Shown: positions 1-9,537, counted from the first letter of the stretch. The stretch: 64,000 nucleotides of DNA from Aquisalimonas lutea (GCF_030409225.1 NZ_JAUFPK010000004.1:325792-389791); one strand, 5' to 3'. Notes: generated by a model not told the origin, from the sequence alone. A program made the numbers and translations.

Positions 1-162
1 GGCGGAAGCCGCGCCGGGGCGGGCGTCAGCGCAACGACAACCACGCCAGCCGGCAGCTGCCGGGGAGAATCGAGTGTCCTGTAATCCAAGTCCGTTGCAT
101 TTTGAGCGTCTGTGCGGCGCCAGGGCGAAGCAGCACGACGCCGTTGCGGCCGGAGGCCCGCG
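1..162. other. Unassigned left edge upstream of lpxK
   Basis: No gene can be supported here. One plus-strand frame is open from the window edge and ends with a TGA that overlaps the lpxK ATG as ATGA (164-166). It could be the tail of a gene cut by the window edge, but its residues are low in information and match nothing I recognise. A Shine-Dalgarno-like GGAGG at 152-156 serves lpxK. Confidence 0.4.
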
Positions 163-1179
163 ATGACCGGATTTCCCGAGTTCTGGCTCAAGAACACCTC
201 CCGCTCGCTGCTTCTTCTGCCGGCCTCGTGGTTCTACCGGATGGTCACCTCGGGACGGCGACTGGCCTATCGCTTCGGGCTTCTGCGCCGGGAGCGGGTC
301 GCCGCGCCGGTGCTGGTGATCGGCAACATCTTCGTCGGCGGCACGGGCAAGACGCCGCTGGTGCTGTGGATGGCCCGCTATCTGCGCTCCATCGGCCGGC
401 GCCCCGGGATCATCACGCGCGGCTACGGCGGGCAGTCCAAGGAGTGGCCGCAGCGGGTCGGCCCGGACAGCGACCCCTACGACGTCGGCGACGAGCCGGT
501 GCTGCTCGCCCAGCGGGGCGGTTGCCCGGTGGTCGCCGGGCCCGACCGGGTGGAGGCCGCGCGCACGCTGATCGATACCTACGGCTGCGATGTCGTGATC
601 TCCGACGACGGGCTGCAGCACTACCGCCTGGCACGGGACCTGGAGATCGTGGTCATCGACGCCGCCCGGGGGCTGGGCAACGGCCACTGCCTGCCGGCCG
701 GTCCCCTGCGCGAGCCCCGCAGCCGCCTGCGCGGCGTGGACCTCCTGGTTGCCAACGGCGGCCCGTCCTGGCTGACGCCGTACTATTTCACGCTCCGGAT
801 CACGCAGGCCGTGGGGATCGCGGACGATACGCAGCGGCGTCCGCTGACGGCCTTCGCCAACGAGCAGGCCCACGCCATCGCAGGCATCGGCAATCCGGAC
901 CGCTTCTTCGCCGCCCTCGCGCGGTACGGGATCGAGGCGATCCGGCATCCCTTCGCCGACCACTACCCGTTCGCGGCCAAGGACGTGAACTTCGACGATG
1001 AGCTGCCGGTACTGATGACCGAAAAGGACGCGGTGAAATGCCGTGCCTGCGCCGGCGACCGGCACTGGGCCGTCCCCGCCGAGACGGTATTGACCGCGGA
1101 AACGGAACGGGCGCTCAAGGCCCGGGTGCGGGGCGCCCTGGAACGCTTCGCCAGCGGCTCGGGGAGGCGCGGGCAATGA
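163..1179 (+). CDS. lpxK: Tetraacyldisaccharide 4'-kinase LpxK
   Basis: LpxK phosphorylates the 4' position of the lipid A disaccharide at the inner-membrane surface, a late step of lipid A synthesis. The 338-residue product has the family features: an amphipathic N-terminal membrane segment (about 10-30), a Walker A GGTGKT at 59-64, and the SDDGLQH catalytic motif at 147-153. I chose ATG 163 because GGAGG lies six bases upstream; an in-frame ATG at 112 has no such site and would add a basic extension foreign to the family. The stop overlaps the kdsB start as ATGA, so the two genes are translationally coupled. Both feed lipopolysaccharide core assembly. The small Trm112-like gene that often separates lpxK from kdsB is absent. 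Confidence 0.96.
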   Translation: MTGFPEFWLKNTSRSLLLLPASWFYRMVTSGRRLAYRFGLLRRERVAAPVLVIGNIFVGGTGKTPLVLWMARYLRSIGRRPGIITRGYGGQSKEWPQRVGPDSDPYDVGDEPVLLAQRGGCPVVAGPDRVEAARTLIDTYGCDVVISDDGLQHYRLARDLEIVVIDAARGLGNGHCLPAGPLREPRSRLRGVDLLVANGGPSWLTPYYFTLRITQAVGIADDTQRRPLTAFANEQAHAIAGIGNPDRFFAALARYGIEAIRHPFADHYPFAAKDVNFDDELPVLMTEKDAVKCRACAGDRHWAVPAETVLTAETERALKARVRGALERFASGSGRRGQ

Positions 1180-1952
1180 GCTTCCAGGTGGTGATCCCTG
1201 CGCGCTACGGCTCCACGCGGTTTCCCGGCAAGCCGCTGGCGGAGCTGCGCGGCTGGCCCATGATCCGGCATGTCGTCGAGCGCGCGCGGGAGAGCGGGGC
1301 GGAGCGGGTGCTGGTGGCCACCGACGACCGACGCATCCTGGAGCGGTGCACAGCCCTGGGGGTGGAGGCGGTCGCCACCCGCTCCGATCATCCTTCCGGC
1401 ACCGATCGCCTCGCCGAGGTGGTCGCCACCCTCGGGCTTGCCGACGAGGCCATCGTGGTCAACGTCCAGGGGGACGAGCCGTTGATGCCCCCGGCGTTCA
1501 TCCGGCAGGTGGCCGAGGAGCTGGAAGCCAGGCCGGACGTGCCGGTGGCGACGCTGGTGACGCCGCTGACGTCCACCGACGAGCTTCACGATCCCAATGT
1601 GGTCAAGGCGGTACGCTCGGCGCAGGGGCAGGCGCTGTACTTCAGCCGCGCCCCGATTCCGTGGGATCGCAACCACAACGGGATCCCGGAGCCCGCGGCC
1701 CTCGGGTCATGGTGGCGCCACCTCGGCATCTACGCCTACCGTGCCGGCTTCCTGCGGGCGTACCCGGAGCTCCCGGTGGCGCCCATCGAGCAGGTCGAGT
1801 CCCTGGAGCAGCTGCGGGTGCTCTGGCATGGCCTGGCGATCCACGCCGGGGAGGTGTCGGGCGATACCGGGCCGGGGGTCGACACCCCGGCCGATCTCGA
1901 CAAGGTCGCGGCTCATCTCGAGCAGCGGTCGAAGAGGGGAGAAGCGGATTGA
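1176..1952 (+). CDS. kdsB: 3-deoxy-manno-octulosonate cytidylyltransferase KdsB
   Basis: KdsB activates KDO with CTP to give CMP-KDO, the donor for the inner core of lipopolysaccharide, in the cytosol. The 258-residue product starts with the nucleotide-binding signature IPARYGSTRFPGKPL and contains VNVQGDEPL and the HLGIYAYR segment typical of CMP-KDO synthetases. The length is normal for the family. ATG 1176 overlaps the lpxK stop and follows a GGGGAGG run. Its own stop overlaps the next gene, so lpxK, kdsB and the phosphatase form one operon. Confidence 0.97.
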   Translation: MSFQVVIPARYGSTRFPGKPLAELRGWPMIRHVVERARESGAERVLVATDDRRILERCTALGVEAVATRSDHPSGTDRLAEVVATLGLADEAIVVNVQGDEPLMPPAFIRQVAEELEARPDVPVATLVTPLTSTDELHDPNVVKAVRSAQGQALYFSRAPIPWDRNHNGIPEPAALGSWWRHLGIYAYRAGFLRAYPELPVAPIEQVESLEQLRVLWHGLAIHAGEVSGDTGPGVDTPADLDKVAAHLEQRSKRGEAD

Positions 1953-2440
1953 GCGATCACGACATGGTCCGGGTTCTGTTTGTCTGCATGGGCAACATCT
2001 GTCGTTCACCCACGGCTGAAGGTGTCTTCCGTAACCTGCTGGAAGAAAAGAATCTTCATGCGGCGGTAGAGACGGATTCGGCGGGCACCCACGGCTTTCA
2101 CGTGGGCAGGCCGCCGGATCAGCGTGCGCAGGAGGCAGCCCGGAAACGGGGCATCGATATCAGCGATCTGCGCGCCCGCCAGGTGAGCCTGAGTGATTTC
2201 GGCTACTTCGACTACCTGCTGGCCATGGACCGCGGCAATCTGGATATCCTTCTTGCCGAGGCACCGGCCGGACAGCGCGACAAGGTGCGCATGTTCCTGG
2301 AGTTCGCGCAGCGATCCGGGGAGGACGAGGTGCCGGACCCGTATTACGGCGGGGATCAGGGATTCGAGCGGGTCCTGGATCTGATCGAGGATGCCTCGCG
2401 CGGGTTCCTGCAGCACTTGCAGGCAACCCGCCTGGCCTGA
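1949..2440 (+). CDS. Low-molecular-weight protein-tyrosine phosphatase
   Basis: A cytosolic low-Mr phosphotyrosine phosphatase of 163 residues. The P-loop CMGNICRS (nucleophile Cys13, Arg19) and the general-acid motif DPYY are intact, so the enzyme should be active. TTG 1949 is chosen as start because it overlaps the kdsB stop and has GGAG seven bases upstream; ATG 1964, five codons later, is the alternative but lacks a ribosome-binding site at usual distance. Such phosphatases often act with a tyrosine kinase in polysaccharide export, but no kinase or export gene lies here, so its substrate is unknown. Position behind kdsB is common in gammaproteobacteria. Confidence 0.9.
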   Translation: MSDHDMVRVLFVCMGNICRSPTAEGVFRNLLEEKNLHAAVETDSAGTHGFHVGRPPDQRAQEAARKRGIDISDLRARQVSLSDFGYFDYLLAMDRGNLDILLAEAPAGQRDKVRMFLEFAQRSGEDEVPDPYYGGDQGFERVLDLIEDASRGFLQHLQATRLA

Positions 2441-2507
2441 GTCGTACCAACGCCCGCAGCCGGGGGTGCCGAACCCGCAGGAGGCCGCCCCGGCTCCGGG
2501 CCGTCAT

Positions 2508-5500
2508 TCATTCCCGCCGGTGGTCGTGCGTCTCGGCGTTTGCGGAGCCGGAGACGGTATCATTCTCCGGCTCGGCGGAGTCATTGCCCTGGGCATCGGC
2601 TTCCGCAGCCGGCTCAGTAGTCGATTCCGCGGCCGTCGGCTCCTGTGGACGGGCCGGCTCATCGGCCGCCGCGGGCTCGCCGGCGGATCCTTCCTGCGCT
2701 GCGGGTGCATTCTGCTCCGCTGCCGGCTGACGGTGGACGCCGAACCCGGCGAAATCCGCCATGGTCACCCCGTAGGCATGGGTGTCACCGGTGACCGGCA
2801 CCATTACCGAGGAGAAGATCGACAGGCCGGAGGATGCCGATGTGCGAGCGGGCTTGTCCGTCTCCTCGGCCGCTGGTTGCTGGCTTGTCTCCTCCGTGGC
2901 CGGCGCGGACGGCGTCGCCGGTTCCCGGTCCTTGGAGGGGATGCGCGGACGGCCGCTGCGCTGGCGCGGGTCCTCCTTGGCAGGGGATTCCTGGCCGGCG
3001 GTCGCGGGCGCCTCGGTCTGGTCGGCGACCTGCTCGTTCTCCCCGGCGGAGTCCGCCTCGCCCGTCGCCGCGGCGCCGGAGTCGTCCCGGACGGTGGCCG
3101 TGCCGGCCTCCTGTTCGCTGTCGTTGCCCTGCGCGCTCTTGCGGCGGCCGCGGCCGCCCCGTCGACGGGAACGGCTCTTCTGGGCTTCGGCGTTGTCGTC
3201 CGCAGAATCCGTGCCGGCATCTGCTGCGGATTCACGGGATGAAGGCTCCGGCGCTGCCTCCGCCGCCTGCTCCCCGGTCGTCGCCGCGGGCTGCGTCGGC
3301 TGCGTGGGCTCCGAGGCTGGGGCGGCCTCTTGTTGGGCCGCTTGCGGCTGGCCGCTGTCCGTTTCCGAGCCGGCCTGGGAACCGCTGTCCGTCGACTGAT
3401 TCTCCGCCTCCGGGCCGGAAGCGTTGCGGCGGCGGCGACGACCACCACGGCGGCCGCGCCGGCTCCGGCCGGAGCGCGCCTGCTCGTCGGCGGAGCTGCT
3501 GCCGCCGGAATCCGACTCCGTCTTGCTCGCAGCCTTCGCCGGCGCCGTCTCGGCTGGGGCCTCGGAGGCCGGGGCCTGTTTTCCGGAGGCCTTGCGGTCC
3601 CCGGCTTCCGGAGAGGAAGCGCCGGCCTTGCCGGTTTGCTGTCCGGAACCCTCAGCGCTGCTCTTGCCGCGCGAACCACCGCTGCCCCCGCGCCGGTTGC
3701 GGCTGCTGCCGCGCTCGCTGCGACGGGACTGGTCACTGGATTGCTGGCCACGCTGCTGGCCGCGGGAGCGGTTGTCTGCCGTCTGCGATGCGCTGTCACC
3801 GCTGCTGGCGGCGCTGTCGCGCTCGGCCGTGGTGCCCGCGGTCGTGGCGCTGTCACCGCTGAACACCGCGCTCAGCCACCGGAAGACACCGGCCAGGCCG
3901 GCCGCGCGCTCGCTGGCGGACTGCTGGCTGCCGGCGGTCTCCGGCTCGGCTGCCGCGGGCTCTTCCGCGACCGGGGCCGGCGGTGCCTTGGGTGACATGG
4001 CCTGGACCGCGGGCTCCTCGGAGCGGCGCTTGTCCTGGGCGCCGGCGGGAACGGCCGTTTCCTTCTCCGGCATGGCCAGCCGGTAGCTCGACCCTTCGGC
4101 GGAGTTGTCGTCGCCGCGAATCCGCTCCACGGAATAGTGGGGCGTCTCCAGGCTGCGGTTGGGCACCAGGATGGTATGCACTCCGTGGCGCGCCTCGATG
4201 AGCCCGATGGCGTCGCGCTTCTCGTTGAGGAGATAGGTGGCGACATCCACGGGCAGCTGGGCGAGGACCTTGGCGGTCTTGTCCTTCATCGCCTCTTCCT
4301 CGATGAGGCGAAGGATGGACAGCGACAGCGACTCGACGCTGCGCACGGTGCCCTGGCCGTTGCACCGGGCGCAGACTTCCTGGCTCGTCTCGCCCAGGGA
4401 GGTGCGCAGGCGCTGGCGCGACATCTCCAGCAGGCCGAAGCGGGAGATGCGGCCCACCTGAACGCGGGCGCGGTCCATCTTCACTGCTTCCCGCAGCCGC
4501 TGCTCCACGTCCCGCTGGTTGCGGTTGGGGCCCATGTCGATGAAATCGATGACGATGAGCCCGCCCAGGTCGCGGATACGCAGCTGGCGGGCGATCTCGT
4601 CGGCCGCCTCGAGGTTGGTGTTGAGCGCCGTCTCCTCGATATCGCTGCCCTTGGTGGCGCGGGCGGAGTTGATATCGATGGAGATCAGCGCTTCGGTGTG
4701 ATCGATGACGATGGCGCCGCCGGAGGGCAGCTGCACCTGCCGCTCGAACGCCGATTCGATCTGGCTCTCGATCTGGTAGCGCGTGAACAGCGGCACGCTG
4801 TCCTCGTAGCGCTTGAGGCGGGCGCTGAACTGCGGCATGACCTGCTGGACGAAATCCCGGGCCGTGGCGTAGACCTCGGGGTCATCGATGAGGATCTCGC
4901 CGGTGTCCTGCCGCAGGTAGTCCCGCAGCGCCCGGATGATGACGTTGCTTTCCTGGTAGATGAGAAACGGCGCGGGCCGCTCGTCGGCGGCGCCCTTGAT
5001 CATGTCCCAGAGCTGGAGCAGGTAGTTCAGGTCCCACTGCAGCTCTTCGATGTTGCGCCCGACGCCGGCGGTGCGCACGATCAGCCCCATGCCTTCCGGC
5101 GTTTCCAGCTGGCGCAGGGCATCGCGGATCTCGTCGCGGTCGTCGCCCTCGATGCGGCGCGAAACGCCGCCGGCCCGGGGGTTGTTGGGCATGAGAACGA
5201 GGTATCGACCGGCCAGGCTGACGTAGGTGGTCAGCGCCGCGCCCTTGGTGCCGCGCTCCTCCTTGTCCACCTGGACGACGACTTCCTGGCCTTCCTTGAT
5301 GACGTCCTTGATGCTGACGCGGCCGCCGTTGCCGTTACCGCCGTCGTTGCGGTAGTAGCTGCGGGCGATCTCCTTGAAAGGCAGGAACCCGTGGCGCTCG
5401 GAGCCGTACTGCACGAACGCCGCCTCGAGGCTCGGCTCGACACGGGTGATCTTTCCCTTGTAGATATTGGACTTCTTCTGCTCCCGGGCCGGGGTCTCAA

Positions 5501-5585
5501 TATCCAGGTCGTAAAGCTTCTGTCCATCCACCATCGCCACCCGGAGCTCTTCGGGCTGGGTGGCATTGATCAGCATTCTCTTCAT
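2508..5585 (-). CDS. rne: Ribonuclease E
   Basis: RNase E is the endonuclease that starts mRNA decay, matures rRNA and tRNA, and scaffolds the degradosome at the inner membrane. The 1025-residue protein has the S1 domain (about 36-125), the 5'-sensor/RNase H-like region, and the DNase I-like catalytic core. Catalytic Asp304 (in SIDIN) and Asp347 (in DFID), and the zinc-link Cys405/Cys408 (CARC), match E. coli positions 303, 346, 404 and 407 almost exactly. Beyond about residue 510 it becomes a low-complexity Ser/Gln/Glu/Ala region with arginine-rich blocks ([14 protein letters not shown]), as expected for the RNA-binding scaffold half. The gene is convergent with the phosphatase and divergent from rluC, the classic arrangement. 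Confidence 0.97.
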   Translation of the reverse strand: MKRMLINATQPEELRVAMVDGQKLYDLDIETPAREQKKSNIYKGKITRVEPSLEAAFVQYGSERHGFLPFKEIARSYYRNDGGNGNGGRVSIKDVIKEGQEVVVQVDKEERGTKGAALTTYVSLAGRYLVLMPNNPRAGGVSRRIEGDDRDEIRDALRQLETPEGMGLIVRTAGVGRNIEELQWDLNYLLQLWDMIKGAADERPAPFLIYQESNVIIRALRDYLRQDTGEILIDDPEVYATARDFVQQVMPQFSARLKRYEDSVPLFTRYQIESQIESAFERQVQLPSGGAIVIDHTEALISIDINSARATKGSDIEETALNTNLEAADEIARQLRIRDLGGLIVIDFIDMGPNRNQRDVEQRLREAVKMDRARVQVGRISRFGLLEMSRQRLRTSLGETSQEVCARCNGQGTVRSVESLSLSILRLIEEEAMKDKTAKVLAQLPVDVATYLLNEKRDAIGLIEARHGVHTILVPNRSLETPHYSVERIRGDDNSAEGSSYRLAMPEKETAVPAGAQDKRRSEEPAVQAMSPKAPPAPVAEEPAAAEPETAGSQQSASERAAGLAGVFRWLSAVFSGDSATTAGTTAERDSAASSGDSASQTADNRSRGQQRGQQSSDQSRRSERGSSRNRRGGSGGSRGKSSAEGSGQQTGKAGASSPEAGDRKASGKQAPASEAPAETAPAKAASKTESDSGGSSSADEQARSGRSRRGRRGGRRRRRNASGPEAENQSTDSGSQAGSETDSGQPQAAQQEAAPASEPTQPTQPAATTGEQAAEAAPEPSSRESAADAGTDSADDNAEAQKSRSRRRGGRGRRKSAQGNDSEQEAGTATVRDDSGAAATGEADSAGENEQVADQTEAPATAGQESPAKEDPRQRSGRPRIPSKDREPATPSAPATEETSQQPAAEETDKPARTSASSGLSIFSSVMVPVTGDTHAYGVTMADFAGFGVHRQPAAEQNAPAAQEGSAGEPAAADEPARPQEPTAAESTTEPAAEADAQGNDSAEPENDTVSGSANAETHDHRRE

Positions 5586-5902
5586 ACGGCGCGAATCTCC
5601 GGCGCTCGACCATGGCCCTGGGCTGGTGCACGCTTTTGGTCACGATGCGACGGTGCGCGGCACCTGCGGTGTGCGCGCACGAACGGGTCGGCTCCGGAAA
5701 GAGCAGCGCGACAAGGCGCAAGATGACCATGTTCTGCGTCAACAGTCGGAGTGAAGCCATGGGAGCGGTTCTCTGTGGGCGGACCCGACACGGGCCTCGC
5801 CATGAAACCAGCAAATAACGGGCATCCGCTGCCGCGGGTGCCCGGAAACCTTTCGGTCATCCCTTTCAGGGGTGTTTCGCGTTGATTACAGTCCCTGAAA
5901 GT
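5586..5902 (-). promoter_or_regulatory. Long 5' leader of rne
   Basis: About 317 nt separate the predicted rne transcription start (near 5902) from the rne ATG, and no convincing gene lies there. E. coli rne has a leader of similar length through which RNase E autoregulates its own mRNA; a similar role here is inference from length and position only. I did not identify the known enterobacterial hairpin by sequence. Confidence 0.5.
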
Positions 5903-5908
5903 CGCCCA

Positions 5909-5937
5909 AATATAGCAGTGTCGGGGAGCTGCATCAA
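5909..5937 (-). promoter_or_regulatory. Sigma-70 promoter of rne
   Basis: Read on the minus strand: -35 TTGATG (5937-5932), 17-bp spacer, -10 TATATT (5914-5909). Five of six -10 bases and four of six -35 bases match consensus and the spacing is ideal. It is the best promoter in the rne-rluC gap and points towards rne. Confidence 0.7.
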
Positions 5938-5988
5938 ACGGGGGTTCGGGCGATACTATGGGGCCCGAGTCCAACAGGGTGCAGCTCG

Positions 5989-6978
5989 ATGGGGGAAGAT
6001 TCCGGCAACGGTGGCCGCTCCGGCGTGCGCCACGTGGATGTCGATCGCGATTCGGCCGGCCAGCGCATCGACAATTTCCTGGCGCGCGAGCTGCGCGGCG
6101 TGCCCCGGGCCCGGGTCCACCGGCTCCTGCGGCGCGGCGAGGTCCGTGTCAACGGCGGCCGGGTGCGTTCGGGCACGCGGCTGTCCGCCGGCGACCGGGT
6201 GCGCATTCCCCCGGTCAGCACGGACCAGCCGAGCGGGCAGGCGGAAACGGCGGCGCCGGAGAAGCTGCTGCAGCAGCTCGATGCCGCGATCCTGCACGAG
6301 GACAAGCGCCTGCTGGTCCTCAACAAGCCCTCCGGGATCGCGGTCCACGGCGGCAGCGGCATCCGCTGGGGTGTCATCGAATTGCTGCGCGCCCGCCGGC
6401 CGGAGGCGCCGTTCCTGGAGCTCGTGCATCGGCTTGATCGCGAGACCAGCGGCTGCCTGCTGGTGGCCAAGCGGCGCAGCGAACTCCGGCGCCTGCACGC
6501 GGTCATTCGCGACGGGGGGCTGGACAAGCGCTATCTCGCCCTGGTGCAGGGCCGGCTGCCCCGGCATCCGTTACCGGTGGAGGCAGCCCTGGACCGCAAT
6601 GCCCGCCGGCAGGGAGAGCGGACGGTGCAGGTCAACAGCAAGGGGCAGTACGCCCGGACCGTGTTCCGGCGATCGGAGGTCTACCAGGGCGCTACTCTGG
6701 CGGATGTCTCCGTGGCCACGGGGCGCACCCACCAGATCCGGGTGCACGCGGCCCATGCCGGCCACCCCCTCGCCGGCGATGATCGCTACGGCGACGACGA
6801 GTGGAATCGCGCGCTGCGGTCCCAGGGGCTCCGGCGGCTGTTCCTGCATGCCAGCAGCCTGCAATGGCGGGACCCGGATTCCGGCCAGGAGCTCGTGTAC
6901 CATGCGGCGCTGCCGGAGGATCTCGGGCGGGTGCTCGCCCGGCTGGCGCAGGTCAAGCAAAAGGGAGTGGAAGGGTGA
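5989..6978 (+). CDS. rluC: 23S rRNA pseudouridine(955/2504/2580) synthase RluC
   Basis: RluC isomerises three uridines of 23S rRNA to pseudouridine. The 329-residue protein has an N-terminal S4 RNA-binding domain (about 22-75) and a catalytic domain with the RluA-family motif HRLDRETSG at 147-155, Asp150 being the catalytic residue. LNKPSGIAVHGG and GRTHQIRVH are also present. It is divergent from rne, the conserved position for RluC, which separates it from RluD. The ATG at 5989 is the first reasonable start; a strong ribosome-binding site is not obvious. The stop overlaps the start of sppA, so the two are co-transcribed. Confidence 0.95.
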   Translation: MGEDSGNGGRSGVRHVDVDRDSAGQRIDNFLARELRGVPRARVHRLLRRGEVRVNGGRVRSGTRLSAGDRVRIPPVSTDQPSGQAETAAPEKLLQQLDAAILHEDKRLLVLNKPSGIAVHGGSGIRWGVIELLRARRPEAPFLELVHRLDRETSGCLLVAKRRSELRRLHAVIRDGGLDKRYLALVQGRLPRHPLPVEAALDRNARRQGERTVQVNSKGQYARTVFRRSEVYQGATLADVSVATGRTHQIRVHAAHAGHPLAGDDRYGDDEWNRALRSQGLRRLFLHASSLQWRDPDSGQELVYHAALPEDLGRVLARLAQVKQKGVEG

Positions 6979-7916
6979 TGCAGGACGATCGATGGGAACG
7001 TGACGCACTTCGGGAAGTCGCGCTGGAGGGCATCCGCGAGCGCCGGCGCACGCGCCGGTGGGGCATCGTCTTCAAGTCGTTGTTCCTGGCCTATCTCGTG
7101 TTTGTCCTGGTTCTCGCCATGGACTGGTTTCCCGGCACCTCGGAAACGGTGGAAGGCCCCCACGCGGCGCTGGTCGAGGTCGACGGGGCGATCATGCCGG
7201 GCGGGCAGAACGACGCGGAAACCGTCAATCGGGCGCTGCGCCGGGCATTCGAGAACAGCGGCGTGCGCGGCGTGATCGTGGAGGTCAACAGCCCGGGGGG
7301 CAGCCCGGTGCAGGCCAGCCGGATCAACGAGGAGATCCGCAGGCTCAAGCAGCAGTACCCGGAGACGCCGCTGTACGTCGTCGCCGGGGACATGTTCACG
7401 TCCGGGGCCTATTACCTGGCCGTGTCCGCCGACCGGATCTACGTCGACCGCGCCACCCTGGTCGGGTCCATCGGCGTGCTGATGAACGGCTTCGGATTCC
7501 ACGAGGCCATGGAGCGCCTGGGCATCGAGCGCCGGCTGTATACGGCGGGAGAGAACAAGGCGTTCATGGATCCGTTCTCGGAAGAGGACCCCGAGGACGT
7601 GGAGCGCATCAAGGCCCTGCTCGACGATATCCACGGGCAGTTCATCAACGCCGTCCAGCAGGGGCGGGGCGATAAGCTGGCCGACAACGACGAGCTGTTC
7701 TCCGGCCGGGTATGGACCGGGGCCCGCAGCATCGAGCTGGGCCTGGCCGACGAGATCGGCACGACCCAGCACGTCGTGCGCGATGTCATCGGCGTCCAGG
7801 AGACGCGTGACTATACGATCCGGCCGAGCCTGCTGGAGCGCTTCGGTCGCGGTATCGGAACGGCGGTGGGCGAGACCTTCGCCCGCGAGCTCTTCGGGCC
7901 CGGGCAGCTGCGGTAG
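6978..7916 (+). CDS. sppA: Signal peptide peptidase SppA (S49 family, short form)
   Basis: An inner-membrane serine protease that degrades cleaved signal peptides. The 312-residue protein has one transmembrane helix (about 31-50) and a single S49 domain facing the periplasm. NSPGGSP (104-110), the nucleophile Ser142 in TSGAYY, and Lys194 in the GENKAF segment, which matches the general-base lysine of the short Bacillus-type enzyme, are all present. The length fits the one-domain form rather than the 67-kDa E. coli form. ATG 6978 overlaps the rluC TGA; GTG 6975 is one codon upstream and equally in frame. GGAAGG precedes the start. Confidence 0.92.
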   Translation: MQDDRWERDALREVALEGIRERRRTRRWGIVFKSLFLAYLVFVLVLAMDWFPGTSETVEGPHAALVEVDGAIMPGGQNDAETVNRALRRAFENSGVRGVIVEVNSPGGSPVQASRINEEIRRLKQQYPETPLYVVAGDMFTSGAYYLAVSADRIYVDRATLVGSIGVLMNGFGFHEAMERLGIERRLYTAGENKAFMDPFSEEDPEDVERIKALLDDIHGQFINAVQQGRGDKLADNDELFSGRVWTGARSIELGLADEIGTTQHVVRDVIGVQETRDYTIRPSLLERFGRGIGTAVGETFARELFGPGQLR

Positions 7917-7949
7917 GGCCCGTGCGAGGAGCCCCTGCCACGGAGCGGA

Positions 7950-8549
7950 TCACGGCACCTCGACGCCTTCCGCCGCCAGCATGCTGACCAGGCGAATCAG
8001 CGGCAGCCCCACCAGCGCGGTGGGGTCGCCGCCCTCGATGCGCTCGAACAGGCTGATGCCCAGCCCCTCGGCATGGAAGCTGCCGGCGGAGTCGTAGGCG
8101 GGCTCGCGGGCCAGATACCGCTCCACCAGGCCTTCGTTCAGGCGCCGGAAGCGTACGCGCACGGGGACGACGTCGACCTGGGCGGCGCCGGTGGCGGTAT
8201 TGGCGACACACAGCCCGGTGACGAACGTAACGGTACTCCCGGATGCCTCCAGCAGCTGGGAGACGGCTTCCCGGTGGGAGGCGGGCTTGCCCAGGATCCT
8301 GTCGCCCAGAACGCAGGCCTGGTCGGAGCCGATGACGAGGCTGTCCGGGTGACGCGCCGACACGGCCCGCGCCTTGACGTCAGCGAGCCGCGTGACATAG
8401 CGGTCGGCCGTCTCTTCCGGCGCGCGGCTCTCGTCGACGTCCGGCGGGTCGACACGGAATTCCGCGAACAGCCGGCGCAGGAGGGTGGCCCGGTGCGGGG
8501 AGCCGGAAGCCAGCACGAGCTGCGGATGGGTCATGGTCCTGTCTTCCAT
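7950..8549 (-). CDS. yceF: Maf/YceF-type nucleotide pyrophosphatase (m7GTP)
   Basis: A Maf-like house-cleaning pyrophosphatase acting on modified nucleotides. The 199-residue product has LASGSPHR near the N terminus, catalytic Asp76 in GSDQ, and the LGKP motif. The GSDQxCVL form, rather than ADTIV, points to the YceF subgroup, which hydrolyses 7-methyl-GTP; position beside yceD-rpmF-plsX agrees, as E. coli yceF has the same neighbours. It is divergent from yceD. Two starts are possible: ATG 8549 or ATG 8534, five codons later, which gives a protein beginning closer to the conserved motif. Confidence 0.92.
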   Translation of the reverse strand: MEDRTMTHPQLVLASGSPHRATLLRRLFAEFRVDPPDVDESRAPEETADRYVTRLADVKARAVSARHPDSLVIGSDQACVLGDRILGKPASHREAVSQLLEASGSTVTFVTGLCVANTATGAAQVDVVPVRVRFRRLNEGLVERYLAREPAYDSAGSFHAEGLGISLFERIEGGDPTALVGLPLIRLVSMLAAEGVEVP

Positions 8550-8735
8550 TCACGAATCGTCCCTGGGCAGGCGTGGGTTACCGGTCGCGCGGCGCGGTCC
8601 GGCGCGGGCGCCCTCCGCGAGTGCGTGCCGTGCAGCCGCGACAGACGTCGGCTGCGGCCGCCTCGGTGTCATTGTGGCGATTGGAGCGTTGCCCGGCATC
8701 CGGCGTCAAGTCCGGAGAAGCGCCCTTGCAGCGCT

Positions 8736-8764
8736 TTGACAGCCTGTCGGGACGGGGATACCAT
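8736..8764 (+). promoter_or_regulatory. Promoter of the yceD-rpmF-plsX-fab operon
   Basis: A perfect -35 TTGACA (8736-8741), a 17-bp spacer and -10 TACCAT (8759-8764). Transcription would start near 8771, only a few bases before the chosen yceD ATG at 8774. Confidence 0.55.
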
Positions 8765-8773
8765 GCGCGGCTT

Positions 8774-9307
8774 ATGGTTGGCGGGCCCTTGATCGAGCCC
8801 GTGGATCCGGCGGTGCTCGCCCGGCAGGGCAAGCGGATATCCACGGTGGTAGCACTGGCATCGCTGGAGCGTCTCCTGGGCCTGCTCGCGGATGATCGCG
8901 GGGAGGTCGAGGTGGAGCTGACGTTCCGCGAGGATCGGGGGCGGCGTGCCGTCATAACCGGGACGGTACGCGCCGCGGTCACCGTGGTCTGCCAGCGTTG
9001 CCTCGAGCCGATGGTTCTCGAGCTCGAACCGCAGGTCAATGCCGCGATTCTCGAACGGGAAGACGAGGCGGACGACCTGCCGGACGAGCTGGATCCGGTG
9101 GTCTGCAGCAGCGGCGAGCTGGTGCTGGCCGAGCTGGTCCAGGATGAACTGATTCTGGCGCTGCCGGTGATCGCGCGCCACGAGAACGACCCCGTCTGTC
9201 GTCCGCTGACGGCCGAGGAGCCGGGGGGTGACGGAGCACGGCGGGACAACCCGTTTGCGGCTCTGACTGCGCTCAAGGGGCGGGTCGGGCAGGATGATTC
9301 CAGTTAA
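8774..9307 (+). CDS. yceD: YceD family (DUF177), 23S rRNA accumulation protein
   Basis: YceD is a small cytosolic protein linked to 23S rRNA accumulation and nearly always encoded upstream of rpmF. The 177-residue product has the family's CQRCLEP segment in the middle and an acidic stretch (EREDEADDLPDE) followed by a second cysteine-containing segment near the C terminus. ATG 8774 gives a normal N terminus, but a strong promoter just upstream would leave a leader of about three bases; TTG 8789 is the alternative. The gene ends 12 bases before rpmF, so the two are co-transcribed. Confidence 0.9.
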   Translation: MVGGPLIEPVDPAVLARQGKRISTVVALASLERLLGLLADDRGEVEVELTFREDRGRRAVITGTVRAAVTVVCQRCLEPMVLELEPQVNAAILEREDEADDLPDELDPVVCSSGELVLAELVQDELILALPVIARHENDPVCRPLTAEEPGGDGARRDNPFAALTALKGRVGQDDSS

Positions 9308-9319
9308 GGAGTAATAGTC

Positions 9320-9505
9320 ATGGCGGTTCAGCAGAATCGGAAAAGCCGTTCCAAGCGGGGCATGCGTCGCGCCCACGACGGGCTCAAGGGCCCGACGCTG
9401 TCGGTGGAGCCGACCACCGGGGAGACGCACCGGCGGCACCACGTCAGCCCCGAGGGCTACTACCGTGGCCGCAAGGTCATGGATACCGATACCGATAACG
9501 AATAA
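9320..9505 (+). CDS. rpmF: 50S ribosomal protein L32
   Basis: L32 of the large ribosomal subunit, 61 residues. It opens [20 protein letters not shown], the near-invariant bL32 signature, and continues with [17 protein letters not shown]. The zinc-binding cysteines of the C+ form are absent, as in most gammaproteobacterial bL32 (C- form). A strong AAGGAG lies just upstream. The gene sits between yceD and plsX, tying ribosome and membrane-lipid synthesis together in one transcript. Confidence 0.97.
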   Translation: MAVQQNRKSRSKRGMRRAHDGLKGPTLSVEPTTGETHRRHHVSPEGYYRGRKVMDTDTDNE

Positions 9506-9537
9506 GACCCGGTCGCGGGCCCTCCGCCCGATCTGGC

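Noticed and set aside
2458-2495. Terminator between the phosphatase gene and rne
   Set aside because: AGCCGGGG/CCCCGGCT can pair, but the loop is long and no U-run follows on either strand.
4137-5726. 529-codon plus-strand ORF opposite rne
   Set aside because: It is the mirror of the conserved RNase E catalytic domain in high-G+C DNA; its residues form no recognisable protein.
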